From JABMRP01 sp964444795 (lineage in GTDB: Bacteria; Planctomycetota; Planctomycetia; Pirellulales; Thermoguttaceae), in the NCBI GenBank assembly GCA_964444795.1, contig CAYUIQ010000004.1, forward strand, positions 43,806-107,805: DNA of 64,000 nucleotides, given 5' to 3'. Both the position numbers and the translations under genes were made by a program. Positions 29,201-37,614 of the stretch are shown one piece after another (within the stretch, counting starts at the first letter, position 1; every line of letters begins with the position of its first letter). A model generated the notes under the pieces. That model saw only the letters and a list, made by a program, of their open reading frames with translations. It did no database searches and was not told the DNA's origin.

Positions 29201-30467
29201 GAGCGTAGTCCAGCGCTTCGGCCAGACTGATCACAAGTTGCATTGCTTTGTCGTGGGGGAGCGTGCCATGCTCGAGCCGCTCCCGGAGCGTGCATCCGGA
29301 GATGAACTCGATGGCCATGTAGAATCGCTTCTCGTCGAAACCGGCATCGTGAACGGCGACGATATGAGGATGGCGGAGTTTGGCCGCGGCTTTCGGCTCC
29401 CGGAGAACGAACGGGCGGACGTGGTCATCGTCGAGGGCCGCCGACGTGGCTACCTTGAGTGCCAACTCGCGGTCCAGCACCGGATCGTAAGCCCGGTACA
29501 CGTCGGCAAACCCGCCTCGACCGACCCACTGGCGGATTTCGAAGCGCCCGATCTTCTTTGGGTGATCCGGCCGGCCCGGCGTGTCCCGCAGCGGCGGCGC
29601 GTCGGGCGGCAGCGGTGGTGCAATCACGCTCGCGCTCACGGGCAGGGGCGGCAGCGGCCGTGCAACCACGCTCACGGGCGGGTCGGATGCTTCCTTGTCG
29701 TCCATCGGGGGTGGGGCGGCGAACAGCCCCTCGGCGTGCATGGCCGCTTGCCACTGGCCGCGGTCGCCCCGGCGCACCAACTCGGTGGCCGCGATCTCGC
29801 CGGTGGAAATCTTTTCTCGCAACTCGGCTGCCGTATGTGGGCCGTCCGCTTCATGGTCCCGCTTCAGGTACCAACAGCGATCTTCCGCGTTATCCAGTGC
29901 CGGCGCCCGCGGGGTCGCCGAGGTGGGCGTAAACGTTGCACGACACCAACTGCAGCGCGCACTTTGCCCCAGACGCGACGGGCTAATCTGAAAAGCGCGG
30001 CCGCACGCCGGGCAGGCGACGGGTGTCTTCTCCGAGCGGGAATGGAATTCTCGTTGCCCTCTTCCTTCGTCCAGCCCGTCACGATGCGCTTGCGCCGCCA
30101 GGCACATCTCGGTCTCGACGCGATAGACGAACTGGGTATCCGGTGGAGACACCTCCGTCTGTTCGTAGCCAGGATCCTGCGCCGCATCGTTGGGCATGGC
30201 CTCGGATCGCTGCAATTCCAGCGACGCGAGTTCCACGATCCAGCGGCGGATGTCACCGCCGTACGTCTCGGGATGATAAGAGCGGACCTCGCGGATGGCG
30301 CGCACCAGCGTGCTGGTGACAACCAGCTCGGACGCCTTCTCGTCGGCCAACTGCCGATGGCAGAATTCGTGGAGCGAACCCAAAACGCTCGTGCCAAGCT
30401 GCAGCACGGCATCGGCGTCACCCTCGAGCACGCGATCTTGCCAAGACCGATCAAACACGGCGGCCAT
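26229..30467 (-). CDS. Giant Ser/Thr protein kinase: sigma-2-like N-terminus, zinc ribbon, GYF-like, kinase, TM, coiled coil, WD40
   Basis: 1412 residues from ATG 30467; a longer in-frame start would overlap the sigma gene. In order: a helical domain resembling ECF sigma region 2 (1-90), a zinc ribbon (C152, C155, C172, C175), a GYF_2-like domain (~198-250), and a proline-rich linker. The kinase (~306-570) has GRGGFADVYRA, K338, HRDVKASN with D431, DFG D449 and MPPEQ. A transmembrane helix (~596-621) and a charged coiled coil (~622-675, EARREAEAERRKAEAARQ) follow, then about a dozen WD40 repeats (e.g. FLLTASQDRSARLWELSSG). All catalytic residues are present. It lies 53 bases behind an ECF sigma gene and is probably co-transcribed. 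The WD40 part is expected outside the cytoplasm as sensor or scaffold. Confidence 0.92.
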   Translation of the reverse strand: MAAVFDRSWQDRVLEGDADAVLQLGTSVLGSLHEFCHRQLADEKASELVVTSTLVRAIREVRSYHPETYGGDIRRWIVELASLELQRSEAMPNDAAQDPGYEQTEVSPPDTQFVYRVETEMCLAAQAHRDGLDEGRGQREFHSRSEKTPVACPACGRAFQISPSRLGQSARCSWCRATFTPTSATPRAPALDNAEDRCWYLKRDHEADGPHTAAELREKISTGEIAATELVRRGDRGQWQAAMHAEGLFAAPPPMDDKEASDPPVSVVARPLPPLPVSASVIAPPLPPDAPPLRDTPGRPDHPKKIGRFEIRQWVGRGGFADVYRAYDPVLDRELALKVATSAALDDDHVRPFVLREPKAAAKLRHPHIVAVHDAGFDEKRFYMAIEFISGCTLRERLEHGTLPHDKAMQLVISLAEALDYAHRSKVLHRDVKASNIMVDDEGQALLMDFGLAQIEHTAGEAAEAKAGFHGTPGYMPPEQISRDYGEVGPHSDQYSLGIVLYELLCGRPPFEGPLNALIHNTLYVDPVKPGQIDRSIDRDVEAICTKAMAKRPEDRYASCGELAEDLRRYQEDRATIARPLGMHERFFRWCRREPILSATLGACAALLLMLVVTLAVFAAMKTRLSNERALKVDEVKKERDEKEEARREAEAERRKAEAARQLAEEEKKAAIKHQAIAYFHHGHTLCDNGQIPQGLVYLVESLRLAELAEEVDSPWNSAIRLGLATWLRELHPLKEVLPHRIDGVEHQPRCVAIHPRGHLAVIATRTEDGGGAICIWDVFSENPKQVQHFALPGAAEAVAFAADGQTFAAVGTFQHKVGSFLRVWRWKGGTFSEEEPGPEDWGDQFKAVAFSPGGSRVVVGGQSGSKGVVYEWDWRIRRWDDKYDLPTPVRCAAYSPDGKSLAIGTGDSKTGSGKIWIVKSGEEITGPGAWSQSVDDGLIHDVAFSRDGNFVAAAVGATLKGDARVWDAETGKPEGSPFVHLSEVYAVEFSPDDRFLLTASQDRSARLWELSSGRLLGHPMWHGRDVRDVAFLSSDEDSAASPLAFISASDDGVARLWDIALGTPTRDGETQPPLYAGVLIPGTKNVAVVGGFIKGRISILDASDFPLKEVRVVQPERPATSIAADSNKWAIVGLMDGRVLLVDLESGNLQALQVGGAPPHSGKVLSAAVSVDNQYGATGGEDGLVRLWDMTTGEPIPNIRTGKPIRLDHGGKAYAVAFDPRSSHILTAGTDGKVQFWNRETGDAIKINGKSNCLEHPDAILCAAYSEDGSILAVGFAGGVQIWRRDKDVDWQSDTRIDAQTGILRVHVWPERELVATGDLHGNVCFWHWATGEPIGPSLPNQGLITMLIPWEGDHVLCGSSSGRIRRRPLPSAVSWKVKQLQRLVHSITGMQIGDQQAPERIDIKHWEKYP

Positions 30468-30520
30468 GCTTGGCCCCCACCATGAAAAAGGGAACGGCTC
30501 GCCCGACTGGGTATCGCCCC

Positions 30521-31129
30521 TTACTGCTCTGGTTCCCGTTGCCACTTCTTGCGTATCAGTTGCAGAAAGCGCTCGACCGTCCGCTCGGAACACCCAAGCT
30601 GCTTGGCGATCTCCTTGTTCTGATAGCCCTGCATCTTGGCCACGGCCACGGTCTGCTGGTCGGCGCTCAACATATCGAGCAACCGCCGACACTGCTCCGC
30701 CACGGTTGCCGCGAACGCCGGGGTAGGGTCGTCGCCCATGACCTCAGCCAGGCCGTTGGGGACTTCGCCGGATTCCGGGCTTGCCAGGCCAGACTCGCCC
30801 AGCACGCATCCACCGCCACGCCGCTGGCGGGTCTCATGCCGGAGCAGGTCAATCACCTTGCGGGCAGTGATCCTAAGCAGTAACCGCCAAAGGTCGTCGC
30901 GATCCGCCAAGTCGGGAAAGCGGCCCTTCTCCGCGGCCTTAAAGAAGCTCTCCATCGCGCTGACCGCAACGTCTTCTTCGTCCGCCGCACGACACGGTAC
31001 GCCGCGGAGTTTCTGCCGCGCCAGTCGCACGAGCTCGGGAAAATAGCGTCCCCACAGAGCTTGGGCAGCAGCCGAGTTGCCTTCCTTCAGTTCTTCAAAC
31101 CAGTGCGTGACCGAGTCGTCCGGACCCAT
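30521..31129 (-). CDS. ECF-type RNA polymerase sigma factor
   Basis: 202 residues; ATG at 31129 has AGGGGGG just upstream, whereas the 12-codon longer start lacks it. Region 2: QALWGRYFPELVRLARQKL, DEEDVAVSAMESFFKAAEKG and LWRLLLRITARKVIDLLRHE. Region 4 helix-turn-helix: KEIAKQLGCSERTVERFLQLIR. Length and both regions closely match the factor at 23862-24473, so the two are paralogues. It heads the - strand run of kinases and opposes the GDSL hydrolase gene, with a 202-base divergent gap that should hold both promoters. No anti-sigma gene is adjacent, so a kinase-based control is inferred. Confidence 0.93.
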   Translation of the reverse strand: MGPDDSVTHWFEELKEGNSAAAQALWGRYFPELVRLARQKLRGVPCRAADEEDVAVSAMESFFKAAEKGRFPDLADRDDLWRLLLRITARKVIDLLRHETRQRRGGGCVLGESGLASPESGEVPNGLAEVMGDDPTPAFAATVAEQCRRLLDMLSADQQTVAVAKMQGYQNKEIAKQLGCSERTVERFLQLIRKKWQREPEQ

Positions 31130-31331
31130 CGATACCCCCCCTAACGGATATCCATCACCCCCCATCGGTCAAGTGTAACGGCTATCGGTCGCCTGTCAAC
31201 CGGTCCAGGGTGATCCTCTCAAGACGGCCCGTGGATTCCCAAAGCTTCCCCTTTTTGGCGGGTGACACCGCGCCGTAGCGGTTGCTGTATTGGACACCAG
31301 CGATTTCGAAAACCGAGAAAGGAGCTTAGTG

Positions 31332-32279
31332 ATGAGAATGCTTCGAGTTCTGGCGATTTGGGCTGTGGTGGTGGTCGGGTCGACCAGCACATTGAGTGCG
31401 GGTCCGATGGTGCAAATCGTGGCCTTCGGCGACAGCCTGACCGACACGGGCAACGTCTATGCAGCCACCGGCGGCACGATTCCTCCGTCGCCACCGTATT
31501 TCCAGGGGCGATACTCCAATGGCCCGGTGTGGGTGGAGCAACTGGCCAATCGATTGGGCGTGCCGGTGCCCGCCCCCAGCCTGCTTGGCGGCACCAATTG
31601 GGCGTTCGGCGGCTCGGAGAGTGGTCGCGGCACGTCGTGGAAAGGCACACCGAATACGTCCGATCTGGTGGAACTATACGTGGCCACCAACGCGATTTCG
31701 GGGCACGAGTTGTTTACGCTTCTGATCGGCCCCAACGACATCTTCGCCGCCCTCACTAGTGGCCAACCGCTGGATCCGGCGGTGCCGGCCGACAACATCG
31801 GCTGGATGATCGAGACGCTGTACGCGGGCGGTGGACGAGAGTTCCTCGTGGGAAACTTGCCGCCCATGGGACAAACGCCCTGGGTCAGCAGTCTCGGCAT
31901 CGGGCCGCAGGTCGACGCCCTGTGCATGGCCGTCAATACGGAATTGGAGGGCGAACTCGAAGACTTGCGATCATCGTTGCCCGGCGTGACGATCGACGAA
32001 CTGGCCGTCGACGATCTGTTCCTGGAAGCCCTGGCCGATCCGGCCGCGTTTGGCATCACCAACACAACACACCCCGCCTTCGATGAAACCACCGGAGTCC
32101 TCGTCCCCAACCCCGAGGAGTATTTGTTCTGGGACGGGGTTCATCCGACAAGCCAAGTCCACGCGATTCTTGGCGATCGGGCCTATGTGCTGGTGGTTCC
32201 CGAGCCGGGTTCGATTGTCCTGCTGTTGATTGGCGGGTTCGTTCTGGTCCTGGCGACCGCGCGACGCCGGCGCCGATGA
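31332..32279 (+). CDS. Secreted SGNH/GDSL hydrolase with PEP-CTERM sorting signal
   Basis: 315 residues; ATG at 31332 follows AGGAG by ~7 bases. A signal peptide leads to block I FGDSLTDTGN with nucleophile S35. Oxyanion residues lie in block III GPNDI, and the catalytic Asp-His pair in FWDGVHPTS near the end. These match phospholipase/lecithinase-like autotransporter-type esterases. The C-terminus VPEPGSIVLLLIGG plus an arginine cluster is a PEP-CTERM tag. This implies transfer to the surface by an exosortase, which is not in this window. The substrate is some ester, lipid or acetylated glycan. The gene is divergent from the ECF sigma factor. Confidence 0.93.
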   Translation: MRMLRVLAIWAVVVVGSTSTLSAGPMVQIVAFGDSLTDTGNVYAATGGTIPPSPPYFQGRYSNGPVWVEQLANRLGVPVPAPSLLGGTNWAFGGSESGRGTSWKGTPNTSDLVELYVATNAISGHELFTLLIGPNDIFAALTSGQPLDPAVPADNIGWMIETLYAGGGREFLVGNLPPMGQTPWVSSLGIGPQVDALCMAVNTELEGELEDLRSSLPGVTIDELAVDDLFLEALADPAAFGITNTTHPAFDETTGVLVPNPEEYLFWDGVHPTSQVHAILGDRAYVLVVPEPGSIVLLLIGGFVLVLATARRRRR

Positions 32280-32389
32280 GGTCTGGCCGGTCGATGTGGC
32301 GTGCCGGGCAGGGCCTTGCCGGGGTAATGACGGACCGGCTGGCACCACGGCCTTCGGTGTCGCGTTCTCGAATCACGGGGAGTGGCACA

Positions 32390-33421
32390 ATGAAGTTGAC
32401 GTGTTTCCATTGCCGCAATTCATACGGAGTTGCTGCCGCTCAACTGGGCACCAGGGTCCAGTGTCCGCACTGCCGCCAGAACGTCGAGCTCCCCCCGGAC
32501 GATTCCCACCGGGGAGGTGAGGAAGACGACTCCCGCGGCATCGGCGCGTGGTTGCGCTCGGGGGCATTCGGGTTTCTGTCATGTCTGATCCACGGGGCGT
32601 TGTTGACCATCTTCTCGTTGATCGCGACGGACTCCCGCCAGGACGGAGGGATCGGCGAAGAGGTCCGCATCGGCCGGTTGCCCAGCGAAGAACTCAGCGA
32701 GAACGTCGACGACCGGTTCGACCCCGCGGAGGCCGAACCGCTGCCTGAGGAGGAGCAGACCCTGGAGGATCTCTTCAAGGACGTTGCCATGGATCCCATC
32801 GGCGACGACGCGGGGATCGAGGTGCCGCTCGGCGAGATCCCACCGAGCGGTCCGGCCGGTGAAGGGTTTGCGATCGGTGGAGTTCAAGGAGGTGGCGGAA
32901 GCGGCGTCGCCTCGACCGCCACATTCATGGGCCGCAGCGCGACGGGCAGACGGTTCTGCATCATTGCCGATTGCTCGGGCAGCATGGCGGGGGCCAAGGT
33001 GGAGTTTGTCAAGCGGGAGGTTATCGAAACGATCAACGGGCTGACGGACCGGATGCGGTTCCAGGTGATCTTCTTCAGCAACGGGGCGATCCCCTTTCAT
33101 CGAACCGCCTGGCTCGATCCGCGCAGAGACATAGCCGCCGTGGTGAGGTGGTTGGCTTCGATTCGCGGCAGCGGATCGACGCATCCTACCCCGGCGTTTG
33201 AAGTTGCCTTCGGGCTCCGGCCGCGTCCCGACGTCATCTTCTTCATGACCGACGGAGTATTCGAGCCCTACGAGGTCGCGGCAATTTCCAAACTGAACGC
33301 CCGCGGAGAGAAGAAAACGGTGATCCATACCATTTCATTCGTGGACCGGAGCGGCAGGCAACTGCTGCAGCGGATCGCCAGCGCATCGGGAGGCAAGTAC
33401 AGCCATGTGCCGGGATTCTGA
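32390..33421 (+). CDS. Membrane-anchored VWA-domain protein with N-terminal zinc ribbon
   Basis: 343 residues; the start at 32390 has GGGGAG upstream and begins with a small zinc ribbon (C5, C8, C25, C28) of the MJ0042 type. One transmembrane segment (~55-75, FGFLSCLIHGALLTIFSLI) follows, then an acidic/glycine-rich linker. The von Willebrand A domain (~185-343) has a complete-looking MIDAS start (IIADCSGSM) and FFMTDGVF. VWA domains bind ligands through a divalent metal. It is the first gene of a + strand cluster with ExbB and two ExbD proteins, so it may be the load or sensor of that energised complex. Confidence 0.88.
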   Translation: MKLTCFHCRNSYGVAAAQLGTRVQCPHCRQNVELPPDDSHRGGEEDDSRGIGAWLRSGAFGFLSCLIHGALLTIFSLIATDSRQDGGIGEEVRIGRLPSEELSENVDDRFDPAEAEPLPEEEQTLEDLFKDVAMDPIGDDAGIEVPLGEIPPSGPAGEGFAIGGVQGGGGSGVASTATFMGRSATGRRFCIIADCSGSMAGAKVEFVKREVIETINGLTDRMRFQVIFFSNGAIPFHRTAWLDPRRDIAAVVRWLASIRGSGSTHPTPAFEVAFGLRPRPDVIFFMTDGVFEPYEVAAISKLNARGEKKTVIHTISFVDRSGRQLLQRIASASGGKYSHVPGF

Positions 33422-33562
33422 GCCAAGATCAATTCTTGCGGAGCCGACCCTCATCGGACGCAAACCGTGCGCAAGGATCTGACCGTTCGATACGGGCGGA
33501 CCTGGCATGCGATGACAATCCAGACGCGGATCAGTTCCCAAGAAGACCCATGAGGTGACCCC

Positions 33563-34414
33563 ATGAACTGCCTGGAGAAGGACGTGAAGCCGGAGAACGG
33601 AGCCGCGTTGCTACGTCGCCGTTCTCGGTGGACCCTGGCGGCATGGTGCGCGCTGGGGATCTTCTGCTTCGGTGCCGGGCCGATCGTCGAGGTCGGTGCC
33701 GCGGATGCCGCGGATGCCGCCGATGCGACGACGGGAGCCGACGGCACGGCCGATCCTTCCGGCGACGAGGGACGCCGGCGTACGATACTCGACACCTTGA
33801 TGGACGCCGGTATCGTCGGGCTGACTATTTTCCTGCTTTCGATGGTGGCCGTCGCCTTTGTCATCGAGCACTTCATCACCATTCGCAAGGAGAGGCTGAT
33901 GCCCGCGGAGGTCCTCGACCACCTGGAACAATTGATCGCCCGGAGACGGGTTGACGAGGCCTTGCGGTACTGCTACCAGGAGCAGGACTTCTCGATGGTC
34001 TCCGGGATCGTACTCGCCGGGCTGGAACGCTACAAGGGAGCGAAGTTCGGTTTCGCCGAATACAAGTCGGCGGTCGAAGAGGCCGGCGAAGATCAGACGG
34101 GACGGCTCTACCGCAAGACCGAGGTCCTCGGCCTGATCGGGGCCATTGCCCCCATGCTCGGATTGACCGGAACGGTGCTCGGTATGATTGGGGCATTCAA
34201 CACGATCGCGGATACGGGCGGAATGGCCCGGCCCGACCAGTTGGCCGGAAACATCGGCCAGGCCCTGGTCACCACGCTGATGGGCTTGCTCGTGGCGATC
34301 CCCGCCATGATCGCTTTCAGCTTCTTCCGCAACCGGATCGATTCCATCGTGGCCGAAGCCGGCAAGCGGATCGAGCGGGTGATGATGCCCTTGGGCGGCC
34401 AACAGCAACGCTAA
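33563..34414 (+). CDS. ExbB/TolQ/MotA-family proton channel protein
   Basis: 283 residues; GAGGTGA precedes ATG 33563. An export-type N-terminus (~20-45) is followed by an Ala/Asp-rich spacer (DAADAADATTGADG). The first conserved transmembrane helix is GIVGLTIFLLSMVAVAFVIE, then a cytoplasmic region. The signature is EVLGLIGAIAPMLGLTGTVLGMIGAFNTI, quoted here in part as APMLGLTGTVLGMIGAF, with the last helix LVTTLMGLLVAIPAMIAFSF. These proteins form the channel that drives ExbD/TolR-type rotation using proton motive force. Two ExbD genes follow at 17 and 60 bases. Confidence 0.93.
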   Translation: MNCLEKDVKPENGAALLRRRSRWTLAAWCALGIFCFGAGPIVEVGAADAADAADATTGADGTADPSGDEGRRRTILDTLMDAGIVGLTIFLLSMVAVAFVIEHFITIRKERLMPAEVLDHLEQLIARRRVDEALRYCYQEQDFSMVSGIVLAGLERYKGAKFGFAEYKSAVEEAGEDQTGRLYRKTEVLGLIGAIAPMLGLTGTVLGMIGAFNTIADTGGMARPDQLAGNIGQALVTTLMGLLVAIPAMIAFSFFRNRIDSIVAEAGKRIERVMMPLGGQQQR

Positions 34415-34431
34415 GCGGGAAAGGTACCCCG

Positions 34432-34851
34432 GTGAAACTCTCCAAACGCGAGCGAAGCACGCGGGCAAGAATGAACATGACGCCGATGATCGACGTCGTC
34501 TTCCTCTTGATCATTTTCTTCATGACGATCTCGCAGGCGTCGAAAACCAACAAGGAACACATCGATCTGCCCGAATTGAAAGCAGCGGAAGATCAACGCC
34601 CGTCGATGATCACCGTCAACGTAGGCGGAGACGGCCGGGTGCTCGTCTCCAGTCGAGAGGTTTCGGTCGCCGAACTGGTCTCGCTGGTCGCCGCCGAACT
34701 GGGCCGGCTGGATAACGATCCGTACCGGCTGACCATGGTGATTCGTGCCGACCGGCAAGGCCCCAGCCGCGCGGTCAACCAAATCGTCAGGGCGATGGCC
34801 GGACTCGACGTGAAGCAAGTGAGAATCGCGGTTCGGGTACCCGACGCCTGA
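34432..34851 (+). CDS. ExbD/TolR-family biopolymer transport protein
   Basis: 139 residues from a GTG start 17 bases after the ExbB stop. A single N-terminal transmembrane helix carries the proton-binding aspartate in MTPMIDVVFLLIIFFM, the family signature. The periplasmic domain (~45-139) ends with the beta-strand/helix pattern of TolR (ITVNVGGDGRVLVSS, then MVIRADRQGPSRAVN). Together with ExbB and the next gene it would build the stator/rotor complex. Confidence 0.93.
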   Translation: MKLSKRERSTRARMNMTPMIDVVFLLIIFFMTISQASKTNKEHIDLPELKAAEDQRPSMITVNVGGDGRVLVSSREVSVAELVSLVAAELGRLDNDPYRLTMVIRADRQGPSRAVNQIVRAMAGLDVKQVRIAVRVPDA

Positions 34852-34911
34852 TCGAACGGTCGGACCTCCGTATTCCATGCAAGACAAGTTCCTCTCTCCG
34901 CGGAATCCGCC

Positions 34912-35343
34912 ATGAATCTGTCGAGCCGAAAGACCAGCCGCGAGAAGCAGATCGAACTGTCGATGACCAGTATGGTCGACGTGGTCTTCCTGCTCTTGAT
35001 CTTCTTCACGGTGACTCTAAGCGCCGTGAAGACGGAACGTCAACTCGACTCGGGTATCCGGACGGATCGGAAGTCGGCCGGCCAGGCACGGAGCGATCTG
35101 GAGCCGGCCGTCGTCGACGTGGTTCGCGGTCAAGACCGGTTCGTTTACAGGCTCGGTTCGCGAGATATCGATTCGCGCCAGGAACTGACGCGAGTCCTTC
35201 AACAGTTCACAAACAAGGCGGACGGTGCCTTCGTGCGCGTCAGCGACGACGCTCCGTTTCGGATGGCCGCCGGCGCGGTTGGGGCCTGCAAGTCCGCCGA
35301 TTTCCCCGTGGTTTCCTATGTCCCACTTCCCGCTGACAACTAG
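34912..35343 (+). CDS. ExbD/TolR-family protein (second copy)
   Basis: 143 residues. The signature MTSMVDVVFLLLIFFTVTL keeps the essential aspartate. The periplasmic part is shorter in match to canonical TolR and diverges from the first copy, suggesting that the pair forms a heterodimer, as is usual where two exbD genes sit in tandem. The 3' end overlaps the start of the following TPR gene by 26 bases. Confidence 0.92.
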   Translation: MNLSSRKTSREKQIELSMTSMVDVVFLLLIFFTVTLSAVKTERQLDSGIRTDRKSAGQARSDLEPAVVDVVRGQDRFVYRLGSRDIDSRQELTRVLQQFTNKADGAFVRVSDDAPFRMAAGAVGACKSADFPVVSYVPLPADN

Positions 35344-37561
35344 ATGGTGGATTGCCGCGGCGACGGCAGTCGCGATGTCGGTGTGTCTGGCGACAGCCGG
35401 CCGGGCCGCGCGCAGCGGTGGTGATGAAGAGGTGGTCGATCGGTTCCTGACGCGTCTGGGATTGGCCGATCTGCGAATGATCCACTTGGAGCAGACGATC
35501 GCGGAGGACCGGCCGTCGGAGAGGCGGCTGGAGTTGGCCCGCCGTCTGGCCGACCTCTATGTCCAGCGCCTGATGCTTGCCGCGACGGATACAGCGAAGG
35601 CGCAAGACCTGCGCGACCGCATCACGATACTGGGTGAGAATGTCCCCGAGGTCAATACGGCCTTGTTCCAGGTGACGGTGCTGCAAGCGGACTACAAGCG
35701 AGCGGAGCGCGAGGTGATCAAGTGGCTTCACGATCCGAACGATCGGGCGGCCCATGACGCCGGCAAGGAGCTTCTCGATCGCATTGTGCCCGAGCTGAAC
35801 GGGCATCGCGATAAGCTCAACGCGGAGGCCGACGGACTGCAGAGAGAAATCGACGAACTAGACAAAGGTGACCTTCTGACCATGAAGCTGAAGGAATTCG
35901 ATCGCCTGCAACCGGTGGCGGGAAGGGCAACCTATTGGGCCAGTTGGGCGAACTACTATTACGGCCTTGTCCGGTCCCGGTCGGCCGTTGGCAAGGGTGA
36001 GTTCATCGCCGCGCAAGCCGGCTTCCGGAGGATACTCGGCATCGCGGAGGGAGAGCGTTACGATGAGATGGAGAGCCAGTGGCTCGGCCTGAAGGAGGAC
36101 TGGGCGTCGCTGGCGATGATCGGACTCGGGCTGACGGAGGCGGCGCTGGGTAACGTCCAAGCCAGTCGGGATTGCTTTGCGCTGCTGCAGGATGTCAGCG
36201 CGCCTCCGAAGTTCCACGCACCTCCGAAGTTCCGCGATGAAGCACCGTACTGGCTCGTTCGGGGGCTCATCGTCGCCGGCCACTTCGACGACGCCCGCCG
36301 GTATGCCCAGCAGCAGATCGACGCGTTCTCCGGCGACGCCTCGCCGGGAAAGGTTGGGCTGTGCTCGGCGCTGATGCGGGCAGCGGCCGCCAACAGGGGA
36401 GAAATGACGCCCGAGCGGGCGAAGGCCACCAGCATGCTCGGGATCACAGGACTGTTGAAGTTGCGCCAGTTCGCGACGGCCCGACGGCTGATGGCCGAGC
36501 ACGGGATCGAGCCGGACGAGCAATCGGGATTCTTCATCCCGTGGCTCGCCGGAGATACCCTGTTTTCCAAGGCCGAGCAGAGCAAGGATCCCAAGGACTA
36601 TCGGGCGGCCGTGAAGAAGCTCTCCGCCGCGCTGGACACTGCAGAGGCCGCCAGCGAAATCGTCTCCGCCGCGGAATGCCGCAACAGGTTGGCGTGGTGC
36701 TACTACCGGTTGAAAGACTACGAGCAAGCTGCCGGGGAGTTCGAGAAGGCTGCCGAAGCGTTGGAGGCATCGGGTAGTAAGAAGGCCGTCACGGCGTTCT
36801 GGATGACCTACGTATCGTACCGGCATCTGATCTACGGCAGTGAGCCTGCTCGCACCTCGGCCATCGCCGTGTTGGAAAAGATCCAACGCCGTTTTCCCGA
36901 CAATCCGCTGGCCGGGAAAGCGGCCTACACTCTGACCAGATTGCGCGACGGTTCGTCCGACCCGCCGGTCGTCGAATACCATTACCGCGCGTTGCTGCTT
37001 GCGCGCAAGAGCGGCGATGAGGCCGGTTGTCGCCTGCACGCCGATTGGCTGGTGCGGGAGGCCGTCGGCTCGAAGTACGAACTGCCGGCCCTGATCGTGC
37101 TGGCATCGGACGCCGATCGAGAGAACGCGCGGGAGCTCTACGCGAGAATGGTCGAGATTCTCGGCGATTCCGAAGAGGCAATCCGCTCGAACAAGAATGC
37201 CCGGCTGGTCAACGTGCGGCTGGCGGAGTGCCTTTCCGGCGCCGGCAAGCACACCGAAGCGGCCGAGCGGATGGAGAAGGTCCTGCTGGCCTATCCGAAG
37301 GACAGGAAGTATCTGCGACACGCGGGCCGGGCACGTTTTCAAAGCGGCGATTACCGGCAGGCCCTGCCGCATTGGCGCATTTTGCTGCTGGGTCTTTCCA
37401 AAAATTCGGACGCGTGGTACGAGGCAAAATACCACCAACTGGCCTGTCTGGCCGAGTGCGACGAGGAAACGTTCCGCAAAGTGTTCGACCAGTTCAAGCT
37501 GTTGCACCCCGACTTGGGTACGGAAACATGGCAAGACAAATTCAAGAGTTTACCGCGATAG
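35318..37561 (+). CDS. Secreted TPR-repeat protein of the Exb cluster
   Basis: 747 residues. ATG 35318 lies inside the end of exbD2 (26-base overlap, pointing to translational coupling) and gives a signal peptide (WWIAAATAVAMSVCLATAG); upstream in-frame codons would not. The rest is helical with TPR-type pairs, e.g. AECRNRLAWCYYRLKDYEQA, then KAAEALEAS, and ARFQSGDYRQALPHWRILLL. A 15-base duplication gives APPKFHAPPKFR near 290-300. TPR proteins linked to ExbB/ExbD systems in other phyla sit in the periplasm and connect the motor to its load; that role is inferred here. Confidence 0.85.
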   Translation: MSHFPLTTRWWIAAATAVAMSVCLATAGRAARSGGDEEVVDRFLTRLGLADLRMIHLEQTIAEDRPSERRLELARRLADLYVQRLMLAATDTAKAQDLRDRITILGENVPEVNTALFQVTVLQADYKRAEREVIKWLHDPNDRAAHDAGKELLDRIVPELNGHRDKLNAEADGLQREIDELDKGDLLTMKLKEFDRLQPVAGRATYWASWANYYYGLVRSRSAVGKGEFIAAQAGFRRILGIAEGERYDEMESQWLGLKEDWASLAMIGLGLTEAALGNVQASRDCFALLQDVSAPPKFHAPPKFRDEAPYWLVRGLIVAGHFDDARRYAQQQIDAFSGDASPGKVGLCSALMRAAAANRGEMTPERAKATSMLGITGLLKLRQFATARRLMAEHGIEPDEQSGFFIPWLAGDTLFSKAEQSKDPKDYRAAVKKLSAALDTAEAASEIVSAAECRNRLAWCYYRLKDYEQAAGEFEKAAEALEASGSKKAVTAFWMTYVSYRHLIYGSEPARTSAIAVLEKIQRRFPDNPLAGKAAYTLTRLRDGSSDPPVVEYHYRALLLARKSGDEAGCRLHADWLVREAVGSKYELPALIVLASDADRENARELYARMVEILGDSEEAIRSNKNARLVNVRLAECLSGAGKHTEAAERMEKVLLAYPKDRKYLRHAGRARFQSGDYRQALPHWRILLLGLSKNSDAWYEAKYHQLACLAECDEETFRKVFDQFKLLHPDLGTETWQDKFKSLPR

Positions 37562-37614
37562 TCGGGTTGCCGGGCACTGAACGGCCGGCGGCCGAGTTCC
37601 TCAAGAGACGAGCC

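Noticed and set aside
28416..30485. 689-codon + strand open frame
   Set aside because: Antisense to the giant kinase, whose catalytic motifs are intact; translation has no recognisable domain.
30468..30692. Longer start for the giant kinase
   Set aside because: It would overlap the sigma gene out of frame for over 150 bases; the peptide is Arg/Gly-rich with no family similarity.
35858..37534. 558-codon - strand open frame
   Set aside because: Antisense to the TPR gene of the Exb operon; composition is that of a shadow frame.
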